Assembly: GCF_036322585.1 (NCBI RefSeq)
Contig: NZ_AP024600.1
Coordinates: 2,542,001-2,606,000, forward strand
Source of the DNA: Luteolibacter sp. LG18
GTDB taxonomy: Bacteria; Verrucomicrobiota; Verrucomicrobiia; Verrucomicrobiales; Akkermansiaceae
DNA: 64,000 nt
Direction: 5' to 3'
Both the position numbers and the translations under genes were made by a program. Positions within the stretch are counted from its first letter, which is position 1. Every line of letters starts with the position of its first letter. Below, one piece after another: positions 34,656 through 43,747 of this stretch. The notes under the pieces were generated by a model, which was given only the letters and a program-made list of their open reading frames with translations, had not been told where the DNA came from and searched no databases.

Positions 34656-35634
34656 TGGGTTTGGGTTCCGGGATGGGCAGGCCCGCGAGGGCGCGGATCT
34701 CGTTCAAATGGTCCCGCGCGATGCGGCGACCGGCCTCGATGAAGTGCTCGAAGCGCGCGTACTCGTGCCAGCGGGCCGCGACGTAGGGTGGGTGCAGGCA
34801 CAGGTCGGCGCGGCGGCAGGCATCGTCCGCCAGGCGGATCTGGGCGGCGCGGATGCTCTTGCGGAAGGTGTCGCCGATGTTGCCCGGGGCGAGGGGATTG
34901 GTGCGGCGGCTGAAGGCCTCGGTGCCGCGCCGCCACCACGAGGGGTTCGCCTCCTCCTCGGGGCGGCAACACCCGGCCTCGACCTCGGCGAGGCTTGGCA
35001 GGGTGGACACCGCGATCACCCGGTCCACGTCGCCGAAACGCCGCAGCGCCCCGACCGGCACCGGATCGACCACCCCGCCATCGGCGCAGCGCCGGCCCTT
35101 GAAATTCACCGGCGCGACGACTCCCGGCATGGCGCAGGAGGCGTGGACGGCGTCGGCCAGGCTGCCGCTGCGGACCACCAGCCGCTCGCAGGTGTCGAGA
35201 TCGAAGGTGATGACCATCAGGCGGCGTTCCAGATCCTCGATCTTCAGGTCGCCGATGGAGCGGGAGAGGTGCCTTTTCGCCTTCTCGCCCTTGAAGAGCC
35301 CTTTCAGTGGCGGAATCAGCGGGTCGGCCAGCTTCCACATCTGGCGGCTGTCGTTCATTTCCGCCGCGAGGTTTTCGAGCTGTTTTCCGGAGAACCCGGC
35401 GGCCCACAGCGCGCCGACGTAGGCCCCCATGCTCGATCCGGCGATGGCGTGGATTTCGATCCCCGCCTCCTCCAGCACCTCCAGCACGCCGACGTGGGCC
35501 AGGCCGCGGGCTCCACCCGAGGAAAGCGCCAGTCCGATCCGCGGTTTCCACGCCGGTTGCTCCGCCAAGGGGCGTCCCGTGCGGGTGTCCGCGGACGACC
35601 GCTTCCAGAAGGCCAGTTTCGAGAGGGTGAACAT
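34609..35634 (-). CDS. Patatin-like phospholipase
   Basis: 341 residues from the ATG at 35634. The patatin catalytic dyad is complete: the oxyanion loop LSSGGARGLAHVG, the nucleophile elbow GSSMG (S68) and DGG (D185 in RRCADGGVVDPVP). It lacks a signal peptide, so it is probably cytosolic (RssA/YchK-like). It is first in the operon that continues with ligase, thiolase, FadB-like and acyl-CoA dehydrogenase genes, which suggests that it feeds fatty acids into beta-oxidation. The 254-bp region upstream holds only a possible promoter. Confidence 0.92.
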   Translation of the reverse strand: MFTLSKLAFWKRSSADTRTGRPLAEQPAWKPRIGLALSSGGARGLAHVGVLEVLEEAGIEIHAIAGSSMGAYVGALWAAGFSGKQLENLAAEMNDSRQMWKLADPLIPPLKGLFKGEKAKRHLSRSIGDLKIEDLERRLMVITFDLDTCERLVVRSGSLADAVHASCAMPGVVAPVNFKGRRCADGGVVDPVPVGALRRFGDVDRVIAVSTLPSLAEVEAGCCRPEEEANPSWWRRGTEAFSRRTNPLAPGNIGDTFRKSIRAAQIRLADDACRRADLCLHPPYVAARWHEYARFEHFIEAGRRIARDHLNEIRALAGLPIPEPKPNEPNPDNVVVGERVA

Positions 35635-35888
35635 GGCGGTTCTCCGGCAAGCCCTCCCCAACGGAAATGAGGAGCAGGCGATCTAACATGACACATGCGC
35701 TAAACAAATGCAAGGAGGCTCCCGCTGTTAGCCCCCGGCTTTCCGGTATTCGGGAGCTGCCAGGCGCTCCGCTCCGCCGGGTGCTCCCATCCGGGTGTTT
35801 TTCAGGTGGAAAATCTCGGTTCCCGGCTCCGTTCGCCCCCCGTCCTTGACAATCCCCGGCCGGTTCGCGATCCCCTGCGGGGCCGATC

Positions 35889-38270
35889 ATGAACGTTTCC
35901 CTCAACTGGCTTTCGACGCACGTGGACCTGGGTGGCAAATCCCCGCAGGAACTGGACGATTTGCTGACCTTCGCCGGCATCGAGGTCGAGGGCATCGAGA
36001 TCGAGGGCGTTTCCTCCGACAAGGTCGTGGTCGCCCAGATCATGGAGGCCGTCCAGCACCCGAACGCCGACCGCCTCAAGGTGACGCAGGTGGATGCGGG
36101 CGAGGGCCAGCTCCGCCAGATCGTCTGCGGCGCGCAGAACTACAAGGTCGGCGACAAGGTGCCGTGCGCGCTGCCCGGTGCCGCGCTGCCTGGCGGTTTC
36201 ACCATCGGCGAGACCAAGATGCGCGGCGTCGAGTCGAAGGGCATGCTCTGCGCGTCCGTGGAAATCGGCCTGCCAAAGGGCGAGGACGGTCTGCTGATCC
36301 TGCCCTCCGATTCCCCGATCGGCCGCCCGGTGAAGGAACTTTTCGAATCCGATGTCCTGCTGGAGGTCGAGGTGACTCCGAACCGTCCGGACCTGCTCAG
36401 CCACCACGGCATGGCCCGCGAGCTGGCGACCCTGCTCAAGCAGCCGCTCAAGCCGCTGGAAATCCCGGCCCGCGACACCGCCCCGGCCGGGGAGTCGGTG
36501 AAGCTGGAAGCCGCCGACGGCTGCCCGTTCTACACCGCGGTGAAAATCGAGGGCGTCCAGATCAAGGAAAGCCCGGCCTGGCTCCAGCGCCGTCTGGAGT
36601 CGATCGGCCTGCGCCCGATCAACAACGTGGTGGACGTGACCAATTTCGTGCTCCACGAGACCGGCCAGCCGCTCCACGCCTTCGATACCGCCAAGGTCAA
36701 CGGCGCGCTGGTGATCCGCCGCGCCACGGACGGCGAGGCGTTCAAGGCGCTCGATGACGCCACCTATACTCTTCAGGATTCCGACCTCGTCATTTCCGAC
36801 GATTCCGGCGCGGCCCTCGCCCTTGGTGGCGTGATGGGCGGCGCGGACTCCGGCGTGACCGAGTCCACCACCTCGATCCTGCTGGAATCCGCTTGGTTCG
36901 AGCCGTCCGGCATCCGCCGCACCTCGCGCCGCACCGCCCTGTCCTCGGATTCCTCCTACCGCTTCGAGCGCGGAGCCGATCCGCAGGCCGTCCTGCCCGC
37001 CTCCGCGCTGGCGGTGAAGCTGATTCTCGAAACCGCCGGTGGCGCCGCCGCCGCGACCACCGCCGTGGCCGGGGAAGCTCCCGTCCGCGTCCAGCCGGTG
37101 ACGCTCGATTACGCCCGTCTCGACCAGCTCATGGGCCGCTCGATTTCCCACGAGGCCGCCGATGAGATCCTCACCCGCCTCGGCTTGGTGAAACAGGACG
37201 GTGGCCAGTGGGTGGTGCCGTCGTTCCGCGCCGACCTCCAGCGCCACATCGACCTCGTCGAGGAAGTGGCCCGCGTCCACGGCCTCGACAACGTGCCATC
37301 CCGCTTCCAGGGGGCCTTCGTGGCCTCCAGCGCCGTCGATGCCGCCTACGACGCCGATATGGCCCTGCGCCGCGCCCTGGCCGCCCTCGGCTTCCACGAA
37401 TCCCAGACGATCAAGCTGATCGCTGACAACCAGGTGGCCGACTCCCTGCCGCTGCGCCCGCTGCAGGACGGTGACCTGATCCGCGTGAAGCTCCCGCTCA
37501 GCGAGGACCACGCCGTGATGCGCCCGAGCCTCGTGCCGGGGCTGGTGGCCTCCGCCGCCCGCAACATCCGCCAGGGCACCAAAGCCCTGCGCCTGTTCGA
37601 ACTCGGCCGGGTGTTCCGCAACGCCGGCGGCGGCAAGGCCAAGGATCTCGAAAGCGACGGTCTCGCCATCCTGCTTTCCGGCCCCGCGGTGCCCGCCGGT
37701 TGGGCCCAGGCCGAGCGCGCCAGCGACCTCTACGACCTCAAGGCGATCGTCGGCGCCATCGTTCCGAACGCCAATGTCCAGTTCGTGCCGAAGGAGCGCG
37801 ATGGTTTCGCACTCGGGGCCGACATCCAGGCCGATGGCCAGTCGATCGGCAACTTCGCGCGCCTGCTGCCCGCCCGCGAGCGCGAGCTCGACCTCGGCGG
37901 TGCCGTGTTCGTGGCGGAATTCGACCTTGCGAAGCTCCGCAAGCTCCGCTCCGGTATCGCCCACGCCGAGGAGCTGCCGCAGTTCCCGGCCTCGTCCCGC
38001 GACGCCGCCATGGACGTGCCGGTGACGCTGGCGAACCTGGAGATCGAGAAGACCCTGGCGAAGCTTCAGGAGGCTCTCCTGATCTCCTTCGAGTGCTTTG
38101 ACGTCTTCCGCGACCCGTCCGGTGAAAAGCTCCCCGCCGACCGCAAGTCGGTGGCCTACCGCTTCGTCTACCGCGACTCGGGCCGCACCCTGAAGGCCGA
38201 GGAAGTCGACGCCGCCCACCAGCGCGTCCTCGATTCCCTGGTGAAAGGGCTGGGTGTGAAGTTCCGCTGA
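35889..38270 (+). CDS. pheT: Phenylalanine-tRNA ligase beta subunit
   Basis: 793 residues, the usual length. With PheS it charges tRNA-Phe. It shows the N-terminal EMAP-like tRNA-binding domain (VVVAQIMEAVQHPNADRLKVTQVDAGEG), B3/B4 editing region (about 200-400; INNVVDVTNFVLHETGQPLHAFD), B5 domain (about 400-475), the catalytic-like module, and a C-terminal FDX-ACB domain (PAVGRDAAMDVPVTL-type; FVYRDSGRTLKAEEVDAAHQRVL). PheS is not adjacent; the gene stands alone between patatin and a repeat block. A TTGACA lies 43 bp before the ATG. Confidence 0.96.
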   Translation: MNVSLNWLSTHVDLGGKSPQELDDLLTFAGIEVEGIEIEGVSSDKVVVAQIMEAVQHPNADRLKVTQVDAGEGQLRQIVCGAQNYKVGDKVPCALPGAALPGGFTIGETKMRGVESKGMLCASVEIGLPKGEDGLLILPSDSPIGRPVKELFESDVLLEVEVTPNRPDLLSHHGMARELATLLKQPLKPLEIPARDTAPAGESVKLEAADGCPFYTAVKIEGVQIKESPAWLQRRLESIGLRPINNVVDVTNFVLHETGQPLHAFDTAKVNGALVIRRATDGEAFKALDDATYTLQDSDLVISDDSGAALALGGVMGGADSGVTESTTSILLESAWFEPSGIRRTSRRTALSSDSSYRFERGADPQAVLPASALAVKLILETAGGAAAATTAVAGEAPVRVQPVTLDYARLDQLMGRSISHEAADEILTRLGLVKQDGGQWVVPSFRADLQRHIDLVEEVARVHGLDNVPSRFQGAFVASSAVDAAYDADMALRRALAALGFHESQTIKLIADNQVADSLPLRPLQDGDLIRVKLPLSEDHAVMRPSLVPGLVASAARNIRQGTKALRLFELGRVFRNAGGGKAKDLESDGLAILLSGPAVPAGWAQAERASDLYDLKAIVGAIVPNANVQFVPKERDGFALGADIQADGQSIGNFARLLPARERELDLGGAVFVAEFDLAKLRKLRSGIAHAEELPQFPASSRDAAMDVPVTLANLEIEKTLAKLQEALLISFECFDVFRDPSGEKLPADRKSVAYRFVYRDSGRTLKAEEVDAAHQRVLDSLVKGLGVKFR

Positions 38271-38318
38271 GCCCAGGGCTCCTTTTGCGTGTTACTCGCA
38301 TCCGCAGGCGCACGCTAC

Positions 38319-38758
38319 GTAGCCGCGTTCGGGAGAACGTGGGCGGTGTTGCCGCCGCGCTTCTTGCGCTCCTTCTTCCTCTGAGCCCGGTAGGGCGACG
38401 CTCTTCTAGCCGGGGTGCGCAAGCCCCCGGGAATCGGCCGCGAAGAATGTCCAAGTCCCGCAAGGGACGACGCTGCCCGAGCTCTTTCAGCGGAACCACC
38501 ATTCGAATCTCTCCGGATGATTCGGCGCTCTTTGAGCATCGGGCGCAGGGTTCCGTCTGGAAGGTCATTCGGCCTGCGTTGCGTCGCCTCTTGCCGGGGC
38601 TTGGAACTCCACCACCGCTCGTCACCGGGGGCTAGAGCGCCCCGGCTGGAAGAGCGTCGCCCTGCCGGGCATGGAAAATAGGTGTCGATCGGATGAGGAT
38701 GGGACCTGCGAGGGAGGTCGTGAACCCGCCCAACCCACGCTCTCCCAAGCGCGGCTAC
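38319..38758. repeat. Nested inverted repeats with GTAG-footed outer hairpins
   Basis: Outer pair: GTAG (38319-38322) with a CCGCGTTC/GAACGTGG hairpin, and its mirror CCACGCT/AGCGCGG ending in CTAC (38755-38758). Inner pair: a 45-bp arm at about 38385-38430 (TAGGGCGACGCTCTTCTAGC) is repeated in inverse at about 38623-38670. The block 38271-38870 has no convincing gene. Confidence 0.78.
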
Positions 38759-38870
38759 GGGCGGATGGGGGTAAAGGACAGAGCAAGCCTGGTGTTGGCG
38801 TTGGGGGCGATCCGGCCTGCGCGCCCCTTCCCGCACGCAAGGCGGGAGTCTCGTGCGACATCTTGGAAAA

Positions 38871-38904
38871 CAAAAAGGACGCCTTTGGGAGGCGTCCTTT
38901 TTGT
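38871..38904 (-). terminator. Rho-independent terminator downstream of tRNA-Gly
   Basis: The arms AAAAAGGACGCC and GGCGTCCTTTTT form a perfect hairpin with runs of A and T on either side, so it can work on both strands. It lies just past the tRNA 3' end. Confidence 0.88.
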
Positions 38905-38913
38905 TTGGGAAAA

Positions 38914-38988
38914 TGGAGCGGGCGATGAGATTCGAACTCACGACATCCACCTTGGCAAGGTGGCGCTCTACCACTGAGCTACGCCCGC
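38914..38988 (-). tRNA. tRNA-Gly (anticodon GCC)
   Basis: 75 bases on the minus strand. The acceptor arms GCGGGCG and CGCCCGC pair. The D arm (GTAGCTCAGTGGTAGAGC), the anticodon loop TTGCCAA with anticodon GCC, and the T arm with GTTCGAATC are all standard. The discriminator base is T and the CCA end is encoded. A terminator follows. Confidence 0.96.
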
Positions 38989-39027
38989 GTTGCGGGGCGG
39001 CGTTTTACGCCGAACCCCACGAAAAGA

Positions 39028-39267
39028 TCAACTGATATCTTCGGCCGTGACCGAACTTTGTTCGCGTGAGCCCAAAAAGAGCGCCTGCTTCACGACCCGG
39101 TCCGAGGTGACGTCGAAGCGGAAGCTGTGGCAGTTCGGGCAGAGCGCGGCACCGGCGCCCACGATCGAGTCGCAGCCCTCGCACACCTTGTAGGCGGACG
39201 GGTTGGCGGCGATGCGGGCGGCCTTTTGCTCGCGCGTCGGATCGGGGGTGGGTGATGGCTTGGCCAT
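39028..39267 (-). CDS. Small zinc-ribbon protein
   Basis: 79 residues from the ATG at 39267. A ribbon with C-x2-C (CEGCDS) and C-x2-C (CPNCHS) surrounds YKVCEGCDSIVGAGAALCPNCHSFRFD, followed by SDRVVKQALFLGSREQ. It resembles the short rubredoxin/zinc-ribbon proteins found next to ribosomal genes; the function is unknown. It is downstream of rpsT beyond a terminator-like hairpin. Confidence 0.75.
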   Translation of the reverse strand: MAKPSPTPDPTREQKAARIAANPSAYKVCEGCDSIVGAGAALCPNCHSFRFDVTSDRVVKQALFLGSREQSSVTAEDIS

Positions 39268-39283
39268 GGAGGTTACTTTACAC

Positions 39284-39314
39284 GAAAAAAGCGGCACCGG
39301 AATACCGGACCGCT
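39284..39314 (-). terminator. Rho-independent terminator of rpsT
   Basis: On the minus strand AAGCGGTCCGG pairs with CCGGTGCCGCTT, followed by a T run, about 30 nt past the rpsT stop. Confidence 0.82.
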
Positions 39315-39342
39315 TGTTTTCGTTGTCCGGGGAACCGGTTTA

Positions 39343-39606
39343 TCAGGCGATCGCGGCGATCGCCTTGGCAGCCTTGCTCTTGAGGTTGGCGGCCTTGTTC
39401 TTGTGGACGAGGTTGCGCTTGGCGGCCTTGTCGACGGCGGAGGAGAACTCGCTGACAGCCTTGGCGGCGGCTTCCTTGTCACCAGCGGCGATCGCGGTGA
39501 GGGCCTTCTTGCGGAGGGTCTTCACGCGGCTCTTCTCAGCGCGGTTGCGCTCGGTGCGCACGATGGTCTGGCGGCTGCGCTTCTGGGCGGACTTGGTGTT
39601 GGCCAT
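39343..39606 (-). CDS. rpsT: 30S ribosomal protein S20
   Basis: 87 residues, the standard length. It is a primary 16S rRNA-binding protein built of three helices. MANTKSAQKRSRQTIVRTERNRAEKSRVKT is the family N-terminus, and the Ala/Lys-rich helices (DKAAKRNLVHKNKAANLKSKAAKAI) complete it. It is expressed from its own promoter, with a terminator behind. Confidence 0.97.
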   Translation of the reverse strand: MANTKSAQKRSRQTIVRTERNRAEKSRVKTLRKKALTAIAAGDKEAAAKAVSEFSSAVDKAAKRNLVHKNKAANLKSKAAKAIAAIA

Positions 39607-39652
39607 GGTAGTGAAAAAATCTGGAGGTTTGCCCCGGACGGGCGGGGCGCGA

Positions 39653-39680
39653 AAGATAGTTACAAGGGCGAGCCTGTCAA
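39653..39680 (-). promoter_or_regulatory. Sigma-70-type promoter of rpsT
   Basis: On the minus strand TTGACA (39680-39675) is followed by a 16-bp spacer and TATCTT (39658-39653), about 45 bp upstream of the rpsT ATG. Confidence 0.65.
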
Positions 39681-39717
39681 GCTTCTGCGTCGGGAAATCC
39701 CTCGGCGAGCTCCGGGC

Positions 39718-40323
39718 TCAGTGGGTGGAGGCGACGGAAGCGTAGGATTTCACCGGCTGGAGGGAGTCCAGCGAGTCGCGCATGACGTGCACGTCCGCTC
39801 CCACGCCGAGGCGCTTGTAGAGGTCGATGACGTCCTTCGAGCCCATCCGGATGCAGCCGTAGGAGGCCGGGGTGCCCAGACGCCATTCCTCGGCGGTGCC
39901 GTGGATGTAGATGCAGCGGCCGAAGGCGTTCTTGTTGGCTTGGTCGGTCCCTTTCAGCCACATGATGCGGCTGACGATCGGGTCGCGGCCCGGGGCGTTC
40001 GGCTTGAGGATCTCGCCGGTCGGGCGGCGGCTCTTGATCACCGTGCCGGACGGGAAATTGTCGCCGATCTTGGAGGCCACCTCCATGTGGCCGAGCGGGG
40101 TGCAGTTGCTCCCCGGCTTGTCCCCGATGCCGAATTTCGACGTCGAGACTTTGTACGTCTTCACCGGCTTTCCGTCCTGCATCAGCATCATCTTCTGATC
40201 GCGGACGCTGACCAACACCTTGTTATGGGTGTCCTTGGACGTGGTTCCGCAGCTCGAAAGGCCGATCGCGGCGAGCAGGGAGGAAAGGGGGAGTAGTGTG
40301 GATCTCAGCAGTTTGCCATACAT
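39718..40323 (-). CDS. L,D-transpeptidase (YkuD family) lipoprotein
   Basis: 201 residues. The lipoprotein signal ends in GLSSC (Cys25). The YkuD catalytic motif is intact: IHGTAEEWRLGTPASYGCIRM with H141 and C157. The N-terminal strand KVLVSVRDQKMMLMQDGKPVKTYKVSTS is the typical ErfK/YbiS/YcfS start. It should cross-link peptidoglycan 3-3 or attach protein to it in the periplasm. It is 3 nt after the GT2 gene on the same strand, so the two are probably an operon. Confidence 0.92.
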   Translation of the reverse strand: MYGKLLRSTLLPLSSLLAAIGLSSCGTTSKDTHNKVLVSVRDQKMMLMQDGKPVKTYKVSTSKFGIGDKPGSNCTPLGHMEVASKIGDNFPSGTVIKSRRPTGEILKPNAPGRDPIVSRIMWLKGTDQANKNAFGRCIYIHGTAEEWRLGTPASYGCIRMGSKDVIDLYKRLGVGADVHVMRDSLDSLQPVKSYASVASTH

Positions 40324-40326
40324 GGT

Positions 40327-41826
40327 TCAAGGATCGTTGCGGGACACGTTTTGTGTTTCAACACGGCCTTGGGGAAGCAGGCGGGCGAGGGACGACAGAG
40401 ATGTATAGAAGAATCCAACCGGGAATGGAAGCAGAAGAATCGTGGACGACCAATTTCCCTTCACGGCGGCCTCGACGACCACGAACAGGAAGAAGAAGCC
40501 GAACAGGAGCTCGATGACCGGGGTGAGGGTCTTCATGGCCTTGTAGCTGCTCTTTTTCCAGTCGGTCTTCTTCTGCTGGTCACCGTATTTCGGGGTGCGG
40601 ATGAAGGCGGACTCGTGGTTGAAGATGGCTTCCAGCACGGCCTTGGCGTTGCTGATGGACATCCCGATGCCGAGGGCCAGCAGGAGCGGGAGATAGGGGA
40701 TTTCCTTCCACCAGGAGCCGGGGCGGAGCGCCTTCTGGGACATGAAGTAGAAGAGGGCGACCGAGACGGAGGAGAAGAAGAAGATCGAGCCATTGACCAC
40801 ATAGTAGCCGATCGGGCCGAGGTGGTTCACGCCGTGCTGGTTCGGGTAGATGAGGAAGCACAGGCAGATGAGCATCAGGTAGGCGAAGTTCGAGGTCAGG
40901 TGGGCCGTGGCCTCGAGTTTCACCGGCAGCGGGACGTTGCTGCGCCAGATGGCGGGCAGGACCTTCTTGCAGACCTGGATGGAGCCCTTCGTCCAGCGGT
41001 GCTGCTGGCTCTTGAAGCCGTCCATGTCCACCGGCAGCTCGGCCGGGGTCTCGACGTCGTTGAGGAAGATGAAGCGCCAGCCCTTGAGCTGGGCGCGGTA
41101 GCTGAGGTCCATGTCCTCGGTGAGGGTGTCGTGCTCCCAGCCGCCGGCGTCGGCGATGCAGCCCTTGCGCCAGATGCCGGCGGTGCCGTTGAAGGTGAAG
41201 AAGCGGCCGCTGCGGTTGCGGGCGGTCTGTTCCAGCTCCAGGTGGCCGTCCAGGAACATGGCCTGGATGCGGGTCAGGACGTTGAAGGTGCGGTTCAGGT
41301 GGCCCCAGCGGGTCTGGATCATGCCGATCCGCTCGTCGCTGAAGAAGTGGATGGTCTTCTGGAGGACGTCCGGATTCGGGACGAAGTCGGCGTCGAGGAT
41401 GAAGAGATACTCGCCCTTGGCGAACTGGGTGCCGTGTTCGAGCGCGCCGGCCTTGAAACCGGTGCGGTCGGTGCGGTGGATGTGCTCGATGTCGAAGCCC
41501 TGGGCGCGCATGCGCTCGGCACCGGCGGCGCAGATGCCCACGGTTTCATCGGTGGAGTCGTCCAGGATCTGGATCTGGAGCTTGTCCTTCGGGTAATCGA
41601 TCGCCGCGACCGCGTCGAGCAGGCGGTCCACCACGTACATCTCATTGAAGAGCGGAAGCTGGACCGTCACCAACGGAAGCTCCGCGAAGGGCTTCTTCGG
41701 TTGCGGTTTGTTCCGGGAGTGCTTCAGGTAGAGATAGACGATCGTCAGGCGGTGGAACCCATAGCCGGAGAGGCCGATGAGGACGATGAGATAGCTGGCA
41801 TACCAAAGCGGAGAGGTCCAATCCAT
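40327..41826 (-). CDS. Processive family 2 glycosyltransferase (CslA/cellulose-synthase-like)
   Basis: 499 residues. One N-terminal membrane helix is followed by a GT-A domain with the processive signatures DDS (89-91), DAD (145-147), TED (236-238) and QQHRW (274-278), then four or more membrane helices (about 310-475). This order matches glucomannan/mannan synthase-like CslA proteins, which make and extrude a beta-linked polysaccharide. A YkuD transpeptidase follows directly. No PilZ domain or cellulose accessory gene is nearby. Confidence 0.9.
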   Translation of the reverse strand: MDWTSPLWYASYLIVLIGLSGYGFHRLTIVYLYLKHSRNKPQPKKPFAELPLVTVQLPLFNEMYVVDRLLDAVAAIDYPKDKLQIQILDDSTDETVGICAAGAERMRAQGFDIEHIHRTDRTGFKAGALEHGTQFAKGEYLFILDADFVPNPDVLQKTIHFFSDERIGMIQTRWGHLNRTFNVLTRIQAMFLDGHLELEQTARNRSGRFFTFNGTAGIWRKGCIADAGGWEHDTLTEDMDLSYRAQLKGWRFIFLNDVETPAELPVDMDGFKSQQHRWTKGSIQVCKKVLPAIWRSNVPLPVKLEATAHLTSNFAYLMLICLCFLIYPNQHGVNHLGPIGYYVVNGSIFFFSSVSVALFYFMSQKALRPGSWWKEIPYLPLLLALGIGMSISNAKAVLEAIFNHESAFIRTPKYGDQQKKTDWKKSSYKAMKTLTPVIELLFGFFFLFVVVEAAVKGNWSSTILLLPFPVGFFYTSLSSLARLLPQGRVETQNVSRNDP

Positions 41827-42065
41827 GACGTGTGGGCGATTCTACGGAGGAAATTCGGGGAACGTATCAATGACGGGCCTGGAGGCACGCCCGGGGACGC
41901 GGATACGGAACGGACTGGAAATCAATCTAGGCCGCCCTGCCGCAGGCCACCAGAACCACGGGCCGGGGTCAAGCCTCGAAACGCCCGGCCCCCGGATGGG
42001 TGGCGGGCAACCGGTGCCCAGCATTGCCGATTGCGGAATGCTTCGTGCGGTGGCAGCATCGCCTT

Positions 42066-42899
42066 GTGAAATTACCGATCGCATTGCTGGGAGTTCTGGC
42101 GGCGCTGTGCCTGCCGGCGTCCGCCGAGGAGGGGGAAAAGGACGGCAAGAATCCCATTCCGGCGGATCTCGTGGATGATCCACATGTGCGTGAAGAATTG
42201 GGAATCAATGAGTTCACGGCTCCGTCCATCGGCAAGCTGTTCGATACACTCAATGGTCTCGCGCCGCTGCCGGTGAGCGACTCCGTCCGCAAGCAAGCGG
42301 CTCGCATGCCATTGGACCGCGCCGATCTGGCGATGGAGCTTGGGTTTCTGATCGCGGATGGCTTCCTGATCGTCCAAGCCGGGCAGATGGACAAGGTGGA
42401 GGATCTCGCCAAGGACCTGACCCGCTACGGCAAGGCGTTGGGCGCGGGCGACCGGGTGAACCGGCATGCCGCCAGCCTGTTGGAGAGCGCCAAGGACCAG
42501 AAGGTCGACCAGCTCAAGAAGGAGTTGGCGGCGACCCAGAAGGACGTGGAGCGCGAGCTGGTGGCCCTGCGGGATGCCGATCTCGCTCACCTCATCTCGC
42601 TCGGCGGGTGGGTGCATGCCCTCGATGTCTCCGCGACCGCGGTGGACAAGCAGTTCACCCCCGAGCGCGGCAAGCTGATCATGCGCGAGGACATCGCGGA
42701 CTACTACACCGAGTCGATCGCCTCCTTGGAGCCGCGGATTTCGGAACGTCCGAACTATCTCGCGATGCGGGACATCCTCTCCGGCCTGCGCCATGAGATG
42801 GTGCTGGGCGAAAAAGAGGCTCCGACCGCTGAAAAGGTCGCGGAAATCAAGAAGCAGGCCGCCAAGCTGGCTGAACTCGCGCTGCAACGTCAGAAATGA
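42066..42899 (+). CDS. Secreted protein of unknown function
   Basis: 277 residues with a GTG start at 42066, chosen because it begins a clean signal peptide (LPIALLGVLAALCLPASA). The mature part is mostly helical with charged heptads (about 135-185, KDQKVDQLKKELAATQKDVERELVAL, likely coiled coil). No family is recognised. The stop overlaps the next start (ATGA), which couples it to the dehydrogenase and YgfZ-like genes. The 239 bp upstream hold no gene. Confidence 0.75.
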   Translation: MKLPIALLGVLAALCLPASAEEGEKDGKNPIPADLVDDPHVREELGINEFTAPSIGKLFDTLNGLAPLPVSDSVRKQAARMPLDRADLAMELGFLIADGFLIVQAGQMDKVEDLAKDLTRYGKALGAGDRVNRHAASLLESAKDQKVDQLKKELAATQKDVERELVALRDADLAHLISLGGWVHALDVSATAVDKQFTPERGKLIMREDIADYYTESIASLEPRISERPNYLAMRDILSGLRHEMVLGEKEAPTAEKVAEIKKQAAKLAELALQRQK

Positions 42900-43747
42900 G
42901 CACCGTGGAGTTGGAAAAAGCACCCGCGGCGGTGCTGGGGCTTGGGATCATCGGCTCGCGCGCCTACGGGCGGCTGCGGGATGCCGGTTGGGGCGTGAAA
43001 GCGTGGAACCGCACGCCGAAGGGGCTGCCGGGCGAGGTTTCGTCGGCCCTTGAAGCGATCGAGGGCGCGCGCTGGATTTCGATCTACCTGAAGGACTCCC
43101 CGGCGGCGCGTGCCACGGTGGAGGCCATCGTGCCGGGACTGAAGCCGGGCATGGTGGTGCTGAATCACTCGACGCTCGATGTGGAGACGACCCGCTGGAT
43201 CGCGGCCCAAGTGGCTGCGACCGGGGCGGACTTCCTCGATGTGCCGTTCACCGGCAGCAAGGTGGCCTCGGAAAACGGCCAGCTCGTCTATTACACGTCC
43301 GGTGATCCGGCGCTGCTGGCGGAGGTGGAGCCCTACCTGCGGGTGACGGCGAAGGATCTCATTCCCTGCGGGGAAGTCGGCGCGGCGACCATCGTGAAGC
43401 TGGCGACGAACCTGATCTCCGCCTGCACGGTGCAGGCGCTGGCGGAAGCGCTCGCGGTCGCGACGGCCCACGGCATTTCCGCGGAGAACTTCATCGGCGC
43501 GGTGTCCAAGAACGCCTGTGCCTCGGTGCTTTCCGGAATGAAGCTGCCGACCATGGCCGGTGGGGATTTCGACACCCATTTCTCGCTCGGGAACATGGAG
43601 AAAGACAGTCGCTACGTGCGCGCCCTGGCCGCCGAAGCGGGATTGGAAACCCCGGCGATCGATGCCGTGTCCGCCCGCATGTCGGCGCTCTGCGCCGATG
43701 GCCTGGCCGACCTCGATTACTCAGCCCTCGCCAAAGCCTACCAGTGA
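42896..43747 (+). CDS. NAD(P)-dependent oxidoreductase, 3-hydroxyisobutyrate dehydrogenase-like
   Basis: 283 residues. The Rossmann motif is VLGLGIIGSRAYGRL with a NADP-like AWNRTPKG. Family motifs: VVLNHSTLDVETTR, FLDVPFTGSKVASENGQL (catalytic-serine-type loop GG/SK) and GEVGAATIVKLATNLI with the catalytic lysine, then KDSRYVRALAAEAGLETPAIDAV. The substrate is unknown. Overlaps both neighbours by 4 nt. Confidence 0.88.
   Translation: MSTVELEKAPAAVLGLGIIGSRAYGRLRDAGWGVKAWNRTPKGLPGEVSSALEAIEGARWISIYLKDSPAARATVEAIVPGLKPGMVVLNHSTLDVETTRWIAAQVAATGADFLDVPFTGSKVASENGQLVYYTSGDPALLAEVEPYLRVTAKDLIPCGEVGAATIVKLATNLISACTVQALAEALAVATAHGISAENFIGAVSKNACASVLSGMKLPTMAGGDFDTHFSLGNMEKDSRYVRALAAEAGLETPAIDAVSARMSALCADGLADLDYSALAKAYQ

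Noticed and set aside
35846..35851. TTGACA upstream of pheT as a -35 box
   Set aside because: No acceptable -10 sequence follows at 16-18 bp, so it was not listed as a promoter.
35802..38219. An 805-codon open frame antisense to pheT
   Set aside because: pheT has complete family motifs on the plus strand; the antisense product is low-complexity and lacks any recognisable motif.
38281..38870. Several short open frames after pheT
   Set aside because: All lie in nested inverted repeats and none has protein-like composition.
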